From Pseudomonadota bacterium (GTDB lineage: Bacteria; Desulfobacterota; Desulfovibrionia; Desulfovibrionales; Desulfovibrionaceae), in assembly GCA_023435825.1 (NCBI GenBank), contig JAEZMB010000237.1, forward strand, positions 1 to 12,367: DNA of 12,367 nt, given 5' to 3'. Numbering within the stretch: the first letter of the stretch is position 1; each line of letters begins with the position of its first letter. The position numbers and the translations under genes are program-made. Of this stretch, positions 1 through 7,644 are shown piece after piece. The notes under the pieces are model-generated. The model made no database searches. It had not been told where the DNA came from and saw nothing but the letters and a program-made list of their open reading frames with translations.

Positions 1-1338
1 GGGGGTCGGTTCAGGGGCCTTCACCGGCTCCGGCGCGGGCTCGGGAGCCTTCACCGGTTCGACAGCCGGCTCGACCGCCGCTTGCGGCGCGGGAGCCGGG
101 GCCGCCTTGGCGCCGCCGCCGCAGCAGCCGCGCGGGGCGCACTGGATGAACGCGCCGAACTTCTCCAGTTCGTCCACCCGGCAGCTCCAGACCAGCTTGT
201 CCTGGTAGTAGATGGCGTCGGGGCAGCCGTCGCACATGTTCTGGCGGCCGTCGTCAAAGAGGTCACAGGGCTGGATGACCATGATGGACTGGATGTGGAT
301 GGGCTTGGTCCACTGCTTGGGCTTCAGCAACAAACGGCCGAAAATCTTGCGCAGGCTCTTGTTGAAGGGAGTGAGGAAAATGAGCTTTTGCAGCCAGGCC
401 GTCCAGCAGGGCCGGGTGTAGGCCAGGTAGGTGCCGAAAAGCAGGTGGTGGAAGGCCTGCATCCACTCGGCGAACTTGGCGTCGAGGTAGCCGAAGATTT
501 CGTCCTTGGAGCCGGCGCGAAGGGTGAGCAACCACTTCATGGTGCGCGGGTCCTCGGTGCCGTTCAAATAGGCGCAGGGCTCGTGATCGGGATAGGCCAG
601 CCGGATGGCGTCGGCGATCTCCTGGGAGTCGAGGTCCTCGTGGTTTTCCTGATGGTCGAGCTGGTAGACGAGGTTGCCGACGTCCACGGGCTTGCCGTTG
701 GCGAACACGTCGAAATCGCCGCGTTTGCGGGCCGAGCGGAAGAGGATGTAGACCATGGTCTGGACCAGGTCGATGTGCTCGTGAGCCCAGCGGGTGAGCA
801 TGGGAATGTCGGCCAGGGTGTCGCGGTAGATGGTGGCGTTAAACGAACACGACACCGTGCCGCCGCTATGCTCATGGATCATTTCGGCGAGCTTCAGGCG
901 CAGCGCGCACAAGTCTTTTTCCGAAGCGCCCTTCCAGCCGGGGCGGACCTGGTGGGAGTCCACGTGCATGGTGAACCCGACCACGCCGGCGGCGGTCAGT
1001 TCGCGCACGAGTTCCGGCGTCAGCGCCTGGCCGTTGGAATTGATGATGGGCTTCCAGCCCTGGGCCGCGACGTAACGCACCAGGGGCACGATGTCGGGGT
1101 AAATGAGCGGCTCGCCGCCGGCAATGGAGATGCCGTCGGTACGACGCATCTTTTTGACCTGCTCCAGATCGCGGATGACGTCGGCCAGGGGTTTGTGGCC
1201 GAAGGGATCGTTCTCGCGGTAGCAGCCTTCGCAGTACAGGTTGCACTTGGTCGTCGGCTCAAGCCAGGTGATGGCGTTGTCGGCCAGGTTCCAGGGCATC
1301 CGGTAGTACAGATGCGGCGTCAGCGGGCGTTTTCTCAT
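1..1338 (-). CDS. Radical SAM protein with extra C-terminal cysteines and Pro/Ala/Glu-rich tail (3' end missing)
   Basis: This gene runs off the left edge; 446 codons are visible without a stop. The protein has the radical SAM iron-sulfur motif CNLYCEGC at residues 32-39 (Cys32, Cys36, Cys39), followed by AGGEP (SAM-binding GGEP at 74-77), so it should bind a [4Fe-4S] cluster and cleave S-adenosylmethionine. Seven further cysteines lie at about 358, 369, 372, 386, 400, 405 and 406, the first four spaced C-x10-C-x2-C-x13-C, which suggests an auxiliary cluster. From about residue 407 the chain becomes low-complexity, with EPVKAPEP repeated twice. The start at 1338 is uncertain: an in-frame ATG lies five codons upstream (1353), and neither has a clear ribosome site. 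The gene follows the ABC importer on the same strand after 182 bp containing hairpins, so it may be transcribed separately. The reaction is unknown; a lipid- or peptide-modifying role is possible but not shown. Confidence 0.85.
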   Translation of the reverse strand, partial: MRKRPLTPHLYYRMPWNLADNAITWLEPTTKCNLYCEGCYRENDPFGHKPLADVIRDLEQVKKMRRTDGISIAGGEPLIYPDIVPLVRYVAAQGWKPIINSNGQALTPELVRELTAAGVVGFTMHVDSHQVRPGWKGASEKDLCALRLKLAEMIHEHSGGTVSCSFNATIYRDTLADIPMLTRWAHEHIDLVQTMVYILFRSARKRGDFDVFANGKPVDVGNLVYQLDHQENHEDLDSQEIADAIRLAYPDHEPCAYLNGTEDPRTMKWLLTLRAGSKDEIFGYLDAKFAEWMQAFHHLLFGTYLAYTRPCWTAWLQKLIFLTPFNKSLRKIFGRLLLKPKQWTKPIHIQSIMVIQPCDLFDDGRQNMCDGCPDAIYYQDKLVWSCRVDELEKFGAFIQCAPRGCCGGGAKAAPAPAPQAAVEPAVEPVKAPEPAPEPVKAPEPTP

Positions 1339-1390
1339 GGCGGTTGCATCCATTGGGCAGAGGATTTGCCGCTTTGGCGGCGACTCGGCG

Positions 1391-1406
1391 TTTGCGTTAC
1401 CGCAAA
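1391..1406 (-). other. Hairpin with GNRA tetraloop in leader of the radical SAM gene
   Basis: On the minus strand the sequence reads TTTGCG-GTAA-CGCAAA, a perfect 6-bp stem closed by a GTAA (GNRA-class) tetraloop. It lies 53 to 68 nt before the chosen start of the radical SAM gene. A second small hairpin, GCCGC-CAAA-GCGGC, sits at 1368-1381. If the leader is transcribed, both should fold. I could not match them to a riboswitch class I know, and in such GC-rich DNA short stems also arise by chance. Confidence 0.35.
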
Positions 1407-1473
1407 TGGCCGGTGCTGGCAACCGCGATGCCCGGGAATGGCGCGTTTTCAGGGCCGCAAGCGGTATGCGCGA

Positions 1474-1496
1474 CGGCCCGGATGCCGTCCGGGCCG
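1474..1496 (-). terminator. Stem-loop after the ABC importer genes, possible terminator
   Basis: A perfect 9-bp inverted repeat (CGGCCCGGA and TCCGGGCCG, 5-nt loop) begins 25 bp beyond the stop codon of the second permease gene. No run of T follows the stem on the minus strand, so it is not a textbook intrinsic terminator. It could act with Rho, protect the mRNA 3' end, or attenuate transcription into the radical SAM gene. The rest of the 1339-1520 gap shows no gene. Confidence 0.4.
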
Positions 1497-1520
1497 CTGG
1501 GGAGAAAGGGGTGGAAAACG

Positions 1521-2504
1521 CTAGAAGCCCTTGTCCAGGGCGCCGACGATGGCCCCGGGCGCGCCGCCGGCCGTGCGCGGCATGAAGCGGCCCAAAAGCG
1601 GCACGCGCCGTGCCGCCTCGCGGAAGGCGGCCGAGCGGCGCAGATTGACCACGAGCAGGGTGAGGATCATGACCGGGAAGGGGGCGATCTGGAACAGCGT
1701 GCCGGAAAGGCCGGGCAGCACGTCCTGGAGCGCTATGCCCGACACCTGGATGGCGGCGAAGAACAGCGCCCCAAGGGCCACCCGCACCGGCTTCCAGCCG
1801 CCGAAGATGACGATGGCCAGGGCGATCCAGCCCGCGCCCTCGCAGCCCTGGGGATGGCCCCAGCCGGGCTTGACGGCCAGGGAATAAAAGCCGCCGGCCA
1901 GGCCGCCAAGGGCCCCGCCAATGAGCGCGCAGCCAAACTGCACCTTCCGCACGGCCAGCCCGCGCGCCCCGGCCGCCGTCGGGGCCTCGCCCACGGCCCG
2001 CACCACCAGCCCGGGCCGGGTGCGCATGAGGAAATACCAGACCACGGCCACGGCCACGAAGCTTAACAGCACCACAGGACTTTGGCGAAACACGGCCGGC
2101 CCGATCAGCGGCAGGTCGGACAGCCCCGGGATGGACAGCGCGCCAAGATCCGGGCCGGGCTGCCTCGCCTGGGCATGGCCCATGAAATAGGCCAGCTCGC
2201 GGCAAAAAAGCGTGAGGACGAAGCCCACGGCCAGCTCGGATGCGCCGAGGAAAAGCCCGAAGACGGCCAAGACGGCGGCGATGGCCGCGCCGGAGCCGGC
2301 CCCGGCCACAAGCCCCAGCCACGGGTCGCCCGTGCCCCGGGCGGCGGCAAAGGCAGCCATGGCCGCGAACAGCACCGTGCCGTCCATGGACAGGTTGATG
2401 ACCCCGGCCCGTTCGGACACGGTTTCGCCCAGGGCGGCCAGAATCAGCGGCGCGGCGGCGAACAGCACGGCCCCGAGCAGGGCGGCGGCGTAATCCAGCG
2501 TCAT
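1521..2504 (-). CDS. BMP-type ABC importer, second permease subunit (NupQ/YufQ-like)
   Basis: This gene encodes a 327-residue, very hydrophobic inner-membrane protein. It is one of two permeases that form the channel of a BMP-family importer, the type that takes up nucleosides or related compounds. The segment ERAGVINLSMDG at residues 31-42 corresponds to the conserved ER-G-N-EG signature of the YufQ/NupQ family, which contacts the ATPase side. The length is normal for the family. I chose the ATG at 2504 because it overlaps the stop of the upstream permease as ATGA and has GGAGG six bases before it; a longer open frame upstream only shadows that gene. It is the last gene of the transporter operon. 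Substrate is unknown: purine nucleosides are the commonest in the family, and riboflavin and other solutes are known. Confidence 0.9.
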   Translation of the reverse strand: MTLDYAAALLGAVLFAAAPLILAALGETVSERAGVINLSMDGTVLFAAMAAFAAARGTGDPWLGLVAGAGSGAAIAAVLAVFGLFLGASELAVGFVLTLFCRELAYFMGHAQARQPGPDLGALSIPGLSDLPLIGPAVFRQSPVVLLSFVAVAVVWYFLMRTRPGLVVRAVGEAPTAAGARGLAVRKVQFGCALIGGALGGLAGGFYSLAVKPGWGHPQGCEGAGWIALAIVIFGGWKPVRVALGALFFAAIQVSGIALQDVLPGLSGTLFQIAPFPVMILTLLVVNLRRSAAFREAARRVPLLGRFMPRTAGGAPGAIVGALDKGF

Positions 2505-3544
2505 GACCGGCCTCCGCCGAGTCCGGCCGGCAGGATGCGCCGGGCGGCGAAAAGGGTCAGCACCAGCACCCCCTGGACCACGCCGGCCAGGGAGGAATCC
2601 AGCGACAGGGACAGCGGCAGTTGGATGGAGCCGACGGTGAGGACGGCGAAAAAGAGGCAAGCCAGGGGCAGAAAGCGCAGGCTCCCCGAGGCCAACAGCA
2701 CGGCCATGATGGCGGTGTAGCCGTAGTTGCCGGAAATGGACGGAATGAGGCGGTGGTAGAGCCCGGCCACCAGGATGCCGCCGGAAAGTCCGGCCAGGGC
2801 TCCGCCGATGGCCATGGCGGCCAGCATCCGGCGCTTGGGCGAAAGCCCCAGGCGCTCGGCGGCCATGGCGTTTTGGCGCACGGCCGAGAGGGTCAGGCCA
2901 AAAAAGGTGCGATGCAGCAGCCAGGCCACGAAGACAAAGGCGCACACGGCCAGGACAAGGCCCCACAGGCTCATGGGCTTGCCGCCCAGGGCCGGCAGCC
3001 ACAAGGCGGCGGGCAGGGGCTCGGTGCCGGACATCGAGGCCATGCCCGGGCGCTTCCAGGGGCCCAGGATCAGCCACAACGACACGCCCATGGCCACGAA
3101 ATTGAGTCCCAGGCCGGAGAAAATCTCATGGACCCGGCCGTGGGTGCGCAACACGCCCGAGAGCAGCGCCCAGGCCATGCCGCCGACCATGGCCGCAATC
3201 AGCGAGCCGGCCACGGCCAACTCGCCCGGCAGCCCGCCGGACAGGCCGAAATCGCGCAAAAACCAGAGGCAAAAGACCGAACCCAGGGTGATCTGGCCTT
3301 CCACGCCGATGTTCCAGAGGTTGGCGGCAAAGGTGACGCACAGGGCCGCGCCGCACAGGAGCAGCGGGACCAGGGCCGAAAGCGTGCGCAGCCAGGCCTG
3401 GCCCGAGCCCAGGCCGCCGTCGAGCATCACGGCCAGGGTGTCGATGGGCGGCGCGCCGGCGGCGGCCACGATGGCCAGCGTCACGCCCAGGGCCAGGGCC
3501 AGGGACAGGCCGGCCCGGCGCAGGAAGGCGGCGCGATCGGTCAT
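2501..3544 (-). CDS. BMP-type ABC importer, first permease subunit (NupP/YufP-like)
   Basis: This 347-residue protein begins with a hydrophobic helix (residues about 12-30) and contains many further membrane segments. The motif NLWNIGVEGQ at about 75-84 is typical of the branched-chain/nucleoside permease superfamily (BPD_transp_2) and marks the YufP-like subunit. It should pair with the second permease encoded directly downstream to make a heterodimeric channel. The gene overlaps both neighbours by four bases (ATGA at 3544-3541 and at 2504-2501), so translation of the three genes is probably coupled. The ribosome site GGGGAG lies eight bases before the ATG, inside the end of the ATPase gene, and could pair with the CCCC that follows it, which would mute initiation unless ribosomes arrive from upstream. 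That last point is inference. Confidence 0.9.
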   Translation of the reverse strand: MTDRAAFLRRAGLSLALALGVTLAIVAAAGAPPIDTLAVMLDGGLGSGQAWLRTLSALVPLLLCGAALCVTFAANLWNIGVEGQITLGSVFCLWFLRDFGLSGGLPGELAVAGSLIAAMVGGMAWALLSGVLRTHGRVHEIFSGLGLNFVAMGVSLWLILGPWKRPGMASMSGTEPLPAALWLPALGGKPMSLWGLVLAVCAFVFVAWLLHRTFFGLTLSAVRQNAMAAERLGLSPKRRMLAAMAIGGALAGLSGGILVAGLYHRLIPSISGNYGYTAIMAVLLASGSLRFLPLACLFFAVLTVGSIQLPLSLSLDSSLAGVVQGVLVLTLFAARRILPAGLGGGRS

Positions 3545-5019
3545 TGGGGCATCTCCCCGGGGGCCAGACGGCCGGTCATGAGGTCGCCCATGCAGCCGGC
3601 GTCAAAGACCCCGGCCCGCAGGTCGGCGACCAGGGCGCGGTTGTAGAAGACGAGAACGCGTCCGGCCTGGGCCAAAAGCTCGTCGAGATCCTCGGAAAAA
3701 AAGACCACGGCCGCGCCGCCGGCGGCGCGCTGGCGGAAATGGTCCCAGATCTGGGCGATGGAGGCGGCGTCCAGGCCCCGGGTGGGGTTGTCGGCCAGCA
3801 GCAGGCGCGTGTCGTCGGGCACAAGGGACAGGAGCAGGCGCTGCTGGTTGCCGCCGGAAAGCCGGGCGGCCGGGGCGTCAGGCTGGTTGGTCAGGCGGAA
3901 ACGGCCCACGCAGCGCTCCTCGAAAATGGCCCGGGCCTCGTCGCGCCGGTCCGGGAAGGCCAGCCGCACATGGTCCAGAAGCGTCAGCCCCGGGAAAAGC
4001 CCCTCTTCCATGCGCGAGGCCGGCAGGTAATGGATGGCGGCGTCGAGAAACCGCTTGTGGGGCTTGCCGGCCAGTTCCCGGCCGCCGACACGAAGGGAGC
4101 CGGCCACGGCCGGGGCGATGCCGGCTAGTCCCCGCAAAAAGGCTTCCTGGCCGCCGCCGGAAACGCCGGCCACGCCGACGATTTCGCCCGGGCGCACGTC
4201 CAGGGAAAAGGGTTCGAGCACGAGTTTTTCGTCGGCGACGACCACGTCGCGCACGGCAAGCAAGCTCTCGCCGCCGCCAGCGGCGGGCCGGGGCGGGACG
4301 ACGGTCTGGCAGGCCCCGTCGGCCCCGAACATGGCCCCGAGCAGGGCCTTGGGGTCGAGCGGCGCGGCGAAATGCCCGACCACCTTGCCCTGGCGCAGCA
4401 CCGTGGCCTCGTCGCACAGCTCTCTGGCCTCGGCCAGCTTGTGGGTGACCAGCACGACAGAGCGCTCGCCGTCGGCCACAAAGGCCCGCAGCACGTCGAA
4501 AAGCGCCGCCTTCTGGGCCGGGGAGATGCCGGAAGTGGGTTCGTCGAGGATTAACAGGCGCACGTCGCGGTCAAACAGCCGAGCCAGCTCCAGATGTTGC
4601 CGGGCAGCCACGCTGAGGCTGCCGACCGGCACGTCCGGGGGCAAATCGAAGCCCATGCGGCCGCACACGGCGGCCAGCCGCTCCCGGGCTTGCCGGCGGG
4701 ACAGGACCGGACCGCCGCCCAGGGCGAAGTTTTCCCATACGGTAAGGGGCGGGAAATCCAGCGGGTCCTGGGCCAACATGCCGATGCCGAGCCGGCCGGC
4801 CCCGTCGGGGTCCAGGCGGGCATGGGCCGTGCCGTCCACGGTGATGGTTCCGGCGTCCGGGGCCAGGACGCCGCACATGACGCGCATGAGCGTCGATTTC
4901 CCGGCCCCGTTCTCACCCAGGATGCCGTGGACGCGGCCCGGCGCGAAACGCGCCGTCACGTCGTCGTTGGCGGCAAGCGCGCCGAAGCGCTTGACGATAT
5001 GGGACAGCACGACGTCCAC
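3541..5019 (-). CDS. BMP-type ABC importer, ATP-binding protein with two ABC domains (NupO/YufO-like)
   Basis: This 492-residue cytoplasmic protein contains two ABC ATPase domains in one chain, as usual for nucleoside and sugar importers of this class. Domain 1 has Walker A GENGAGKST (35-43), Walker B LILDEPT (156-162) and switch VTHK (191-194). Its signature is LSVAARQ (135-141), where relatives normally have LSVG-Q, so the Gly is replaced by Ala. Domain 2 has a degenerate Walker A, GVSGGGQE (285-292), lacking the lysine as in related second domains. It keeps a full LSGGNQQ signature (387-393) and a Walker B-like ADNPTRG (409-415). ATP hydrolysis is therefore probably asymmetric. The start is GTG at 5019, preceded by AAGGA six bases upstream and 27 bp after the binding-protein stop. 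It powers the two permeases encoded next. Confidence 0.92.
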   Translation of the reverse strand: MDVVLSHIVKRFGALAANDDVTARFAPGRVHGILGENGAGKSTLMRVMCGVLAPDAGTITVDGTAHARLDPDGAGRLGIGMLAQDPLDFPPLTVWENFALGGGPVLSRRQARERLAAVCGRMGFDLPPDVPVGSLSVAARQHLELARLFDRDVRLLILDEPTSGISPAQKAALFDVLRAFVADGERSVVLVTHKLAEARELCDEATVLRQGKVVGHFAAPLDPKALLGAMFGADGACQTVVPPRPAAGGGESLLAVRDVVVADEKLVLEPFSLDVRPGEIVGVAGVSGGGQEAFLRGLAGIAPAVAGSLRVGGRELAGKPHKRFLDAAIHYLPASRMEEGLFPGLTLLDHVRLAFPDRRDEARAIFEERCVGRFRLTNQPDAPAARLSGGNQQRLLLSLVPDDTRLLLADNPTRGLDAASIAQIWDHFRQRAAGGAAVVFFSEDLDELLAQAGRVLVFYNRALVADLRAGVFDAGCMGDLMTGRLAPGEMPQ

Positions 5020-5046
5020 GGGCAGTCCTTTGGCGGCCGCGTCCCC

Positions 5047-6225
5047 CTACTTGGAGGCGCTGGCTCCGTCCATGCCGCGCAGCAGTTGCGGGCAAAACCA
5101 GATGTCCTTGTCGGTGGCCGTGGAGCCGGCCTGCACGAAGACCGCGCCGTCCTGGTACTCCAGGGGGCCGGCATAGAGATTGACCTTGCCCGAGCCGAGA
5201 TCGGCGATGAACTGGTTCAGGGCTTTCTTGGCCTCGGGGGACAGGGCGTCGCCTTCGGTGAAACCGATGGGGCTCTTGTCCGGGTCGTTTAAGGCGGCGA
5301 AATCCGGGGCCAGCCACTCGAAGGACGGCTTGTAGGTTCCGGCGGCCACGGCCTTGGTCACGTTCAAAAGCGGCGGCCCCCAGTTGAAGTAGGGCGCGCC
5401 CAGGCAGACCTCGGGCGCGGCCTGGCAGGCCAGCTTGTAGTCGTAGGGCAGGGCGTAGACGTCGGCCCCGGCCTTCTTGCGCGCCCCGGCCACGGTGAGG
5501 GCCTCGGGGGTGTCGATGCCGGAGATGACCACGTCGTAGCCCTGGTCAAAAAACGATCCGGCCACCTGGTTGGGGTCGGAGGTCACGCCCGGGATGTTGA
5601 ACCAGAAGCCGATCCAGCTGACCTTGAAAGACAGGGCTTCGGGCTTCTGGCCGCGTACCTTTTCCCAGGCGTAGCGCGCGCCGAGGTAGGCGGCGTTGGC
5701 CAGACGGCGGGTTTCGTCATTGATCAGCGGCCCAAGGAAGCCGATCTTGCCGGTCTTGGTGGTCATGGCGGCGGAAAAGCCGGCCATCATCTTGGCGTAT
5801 TCCATCTTGGAAAAGACGTTGCCGAGATTCTTCGGGGCCTTGCCGGTGAGCGCGTCGTCGCCGGAAAGATGGACGAACATGAGATCGGGATGGGCTTCGG
5901 CGGCCTCGCGGATGCCGTCCTTCATGTCGTCGGAGCCGGCCAGGATCAGGGTCGCGCCCTTGGCGGCCAGATCGTCCACGAGCTGGGGAATGGTGACGCC
6001 GGGGCGGTCGGCCGGATTGACCTTGTCGAGGTAGAGCATTTTCGCGCCGGGCAGCTTGGCCTCGACGTATTTGCCGCCCTCGTACTGGGCCTGGCTGTAG
6101 CCTTTGTCGTTGTAGGGGCCGACAAGCAACATGCCGAAGGTGAGCGGTTTGTCCGCGGCCAGGGCCGAGCCGGCCAGGACGGCCAATAGGGCGGCGACGG
6201 CCGCCAGGATGGAAAGGCGACGCAT
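5047..6225 (-). CDS. BMP-family periplasmic substrate-binding protein of the ABC importer
   Basis: This is a 392-residue secreted protein. An N-terminal signal peptide (basic MRR, hydrophobic core to about residue 20, ALA cleavage near 23) is followed by ADKPLTFGMLLVGPYNDKGYSQAQYEGGK, shown here in shortened form as GPYNDKGYSQ (36-45), the position of the BMP/PnrA ligand-loop motif. No cysteine follows the signal peptide, so it should be a soluble periplasmic protein rather than a lipoprotein. The start ATG at 6225 has AAGGAG six bases upstream; an open frame reaching to 6372 lacks support. It captures the solute and delivers it to the permeases encoded downstream, and comes first in the operon as is typical. 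An aromatic stretch, WIGFWFN, lies in the second half. The ligand (nucleoside, purine, riboflavin or other) cannot be decided. Confidence 0.92.
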   Translation of the reverse strand: MRRLSILAAVAALLAVLAGSALAADKPLTFGMLLVGPYNDKGYSQAQYEGGKYVEAKLPGAKMLYLDKVNPADRPGVTIPQLVDDLAAKGATLILAGSDDMKDGIREAAEAHPDLMFVHLSGDDALTGKAPKNLGNVFSKMEYAKMMAGFSAAMTTKTGKIGFLGPLINDETRRLANAAYLGARYAWEKVRGQKPEALSFKVSWIGFWFNIPGVTSDPNQVAGSFFDQGYDVVISGIDTPEALTVAGARKKAGADVYALPYDYKLACQAAPEVCLGAPYFNWGPPLLNVTKAVAAGTYKPSFEWLAPDFAALNDPDKSPIGFTEGDALSPEAKKALNQFIADLGSGKVNLYAGPLEYQDGAVFVQAGSTATDKDIWFCPQLLRGMDGASASK

Positions 6226-6279
6226 GGGGTTCTCCTTGGGCTGGGATTGGCGTGGGCGCACTGTAAAAAAACCGGAGAC

Positions 6280-6307
6280 ATTATGCCAGGGGCCGGCCGT
6301 CAAGAAC
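6280..6307 (-). promoter_or_regulatory. Possible promoter of the BMP transporter operon
   Basis: On the minus strand CATAAT (6285-6280) matches five of six bases of a sigma-70 -10 box, 55 bp before the start of the binding protein. Only poor -35 candidates are present at the right distance (GTTCTT, 16-bp spacer), and they overlap the stop codon of the upstream glycosyltransferase gene. A run of seven T follows at 6271-6265. The run has no strong stem directly before it, so I do not call it a terminator. Confidence 0.28.
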
Positions 6308-7364
6308 GGCCCGGCAGACGGCCGTCGCGCAAAAAGGCGTCGATGAGGCCGAACACGTCCTGGTTGCCGCAAAACCGGCCGCCGGCGATACGCTGGCGCA
6401 TGGCCGGCAGGGCGGCTTCGAAATCCGGGATGAGCCCGGGGGCCAGGCGCTCCATGGCGGCGGCCTTTCCGTAGCCCAGACGTTCCAGGTAGATGGCGTT
6501 TAGCTGCTGCTCAAAGGCCCCGGCCACCGGGAAGGACAGGACCGGTTTGCCGTAGAAAAGGGCCTCGCTCATGAGATTGTGGCTGCCGCCGCAGATGACG
6601 TAGGCGCAGGAAGCCAGATCGTCAAGAAAGCCGTCCTCGGAGTAGCTGCGAAAGGTCAGATTGCCGTCAACCTTGTCCACCTTGTAGCCGTAGACCCGAA
6701 ATTCCCGGTCTATGGTTTTGAGATAGGGGGCAAAGGCGTCGCAGATGCCGCAGCTTTGGTAGACGAGGATATGGCTGCCGTTTGTGGGCGTGCGGTCGAT
6801 GACGCTCTGGCGCAGGATGGGCGGGGCGACGATGGCCCTGGCCCCGGCCTTGGCCGGGGGCTGGAAAAACGAGATGGCCAGATAGTCGGAGCAGGCCGAA
6901 AACAGGAACCGTATGGAGGCCCGGATGCCCAGGTAGTCGGGATACAGCCGCCAGGGCACGGGGTGGTCGCAGCAGGAAATGACGTGCTGGTGGTCGATGG
7001 ACAGGCAGGGGATGCCGGCGCGCTGGGCGGCGATGGGCACGAAATATTCGTAGTCGGAAATGGCGGCGTCGGGCTGGAATTCGGCGATGAGCCGGGCCAG
7101 CCGGGCCAGTTCCGAGGGGCGCTTGATCAGGGTGCGGGCGGCGAGTTTTAAGGTCGCCGGGGTGTCCAGGCGCTGGTTCTTGTAGCGGGTGCCGGGATTC
7201 TCGAAACGCTCGACCCGGAATTCGCGGGACAGCAGGCCCGCCCCTTCCTCGCTGGAGACAAAGAGGAATTCATGGCCCAGGGCGGCCAGCCGCCGGGCGA
7301 GAATAAGGGCGCGTATGGCGTGTCCGTGCTGGGTGCCGTGAACGCCGTAGAGGATGCGGGCCAT
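6300..7364 (-). CDS. MJ1255-type glycosyltransferase (GT-B fold, MurG-like C-terminus)
   Basis: This 354-residue cytoplasmic or membrane-associated protein starts with ARILYGVHGTQHGHAIRAL (residues 2-20), the hallmark N-terminus of the MJ1255/VC2487 family of glycosyltransferases, with the His-rich GHGH-like loop seen as TQHGHA. The C-terminal half contains CGGSHNLMSEALFYGKPVLS (258-277), matching the nucleotide-sugar binding region of GT28/MurG enzymes. It probably transfers a sugar from a nucleotide donor to an envelope acceptor; donor and acceptor are unknown. The ATG at 7364 is chosen because the family motif follows at once; 33 codons upstream are open but unlike the family. Its nearest ribosome site, GGAG, lies unusually far (15 bases) from the ATG. 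The gene is 74 bp before the transporter operon and could share a transcript with it. Confidence 0.85.
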   Translation of the reverse strand: MARILYGVHGTQHGHAIRALILARRLAALGHEFLFVSSEEGAGLLSREFRVERFENPGTRYKNQRLDTPATLKLAARTLIKRPSELARLARLIAEFQPDAAISDYEYFVPIAAQRAGIPCLSIDHQHVISCCDHPVPWRLYPDYLGIRASIRFLFSACSDYLAISFFQPPAKAGARAIVAPPILRQSVIDRTPTNGSHILVYQSCGICDAFAPYLKTIDREFRVYGYKVDKVDGNLTFRSYSEDGFLDDLASCAYVICGGSHNLMSEALFYGKPVLSFPVAGAFEQQLNAIYLERLGYGKAAAMERLAPGLIPDFEAALPAMRQRIAGGRFCGNQDVFGLIDAFLRDGRLPGRS

Positions 7365-7644
7365 GGTGTGGTGTCGCGTCTCCGATGGAAGTTGGGGGCG
7401 CTGCCGGCGGCGCGCGGCCACCGGAGGTGGGGCAGCACTAAACGGCAAGCGGGCCGGCGTCAACAGGGGAAGGGCGGGGTCGTGCCTCTCGGCTTTTGGG
7501 GCCGGGCCGCCGCCGCCGTCGGCCGAAGGACGTTGCGGCGTGGGCAGGGCAGGCGTATGGAAAGGAGAGTGGACTGGTTTTTGCTTCGTTTGGCCGTGCG
7601 TTTACAACCCGCCGCCCAAGGCGGCGAACAGGGAGGATGATGCC
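7365..7644. other. Divergent intergenic region with inverted repeats
   Basis: This 280-bp stretch separates the minus-strand glycosyltransferase gene from the plus-strand small gene and shows no convincing coding sequence. It holds a nested inverted repeat. GCTGCC (7400-7405) pairs with GGCAGC (7431-7436), and inside it CCACC-GGA-GGTGG (7418-7430) pairs with itself. It lies in the leader of the glycosyltransferase transcript. A TTGACG box (7463-7458, minus strand) with TTTAGT 15 bp further on (7442-7437) is a weak promoter candidate for the glycosyltransferase. Confidence 0.5.
7581..7608 (+). promoter_or_regulatory. Possible sigma-70 promoter of the small secreted-protein gene
   Basis: TTGCTT (7581-7586) and TACAAC (7603-7608) are separated by 16 bp and end 36 bp before the ATG of the 124-residue protein. 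Each box matches its consensus at four of six positions. The local sequence is less GC-rich than its surroundings, as expected of a promoter. The gene is the only one on this strand, so it must have its own promoter close by. Confidence 0.4.

Noticed and set aside
82..1524. 480-codon open frame on the plus strand
   Set aside because: It lies opposite the radical SAM gene, whose minus-strand frame carries CNLYCEGC and GGEP. Long antisense frames are expected in GC-rich coding DNA, and the product has no recognisable motif.
2621..3646. 341-codon open frame on the plus strand
   Set aside because: It is antisense to the permease gene and its product is a biased Gly/Gln/His/Ala-rich sequence without domains, as expected of a shadow frame.
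6265..6311. Intrinsic terminator after the MJ1255-type gene
   Set aside because: A small hairpin (GGCCGT-loop-ACGGCC, 6295-6311) overlaps the stop codon and a T7 run lies at 6271-6265, but 23 bases separate them and no good stem sits directly before the T run.
5047..6372. Longer binding-protein start at 6372
   Set aside because: The extra 49 residues overlap the glycosyltransferase gene and precede a standard signal peptide, which has its own AAGGAG at the right distance.
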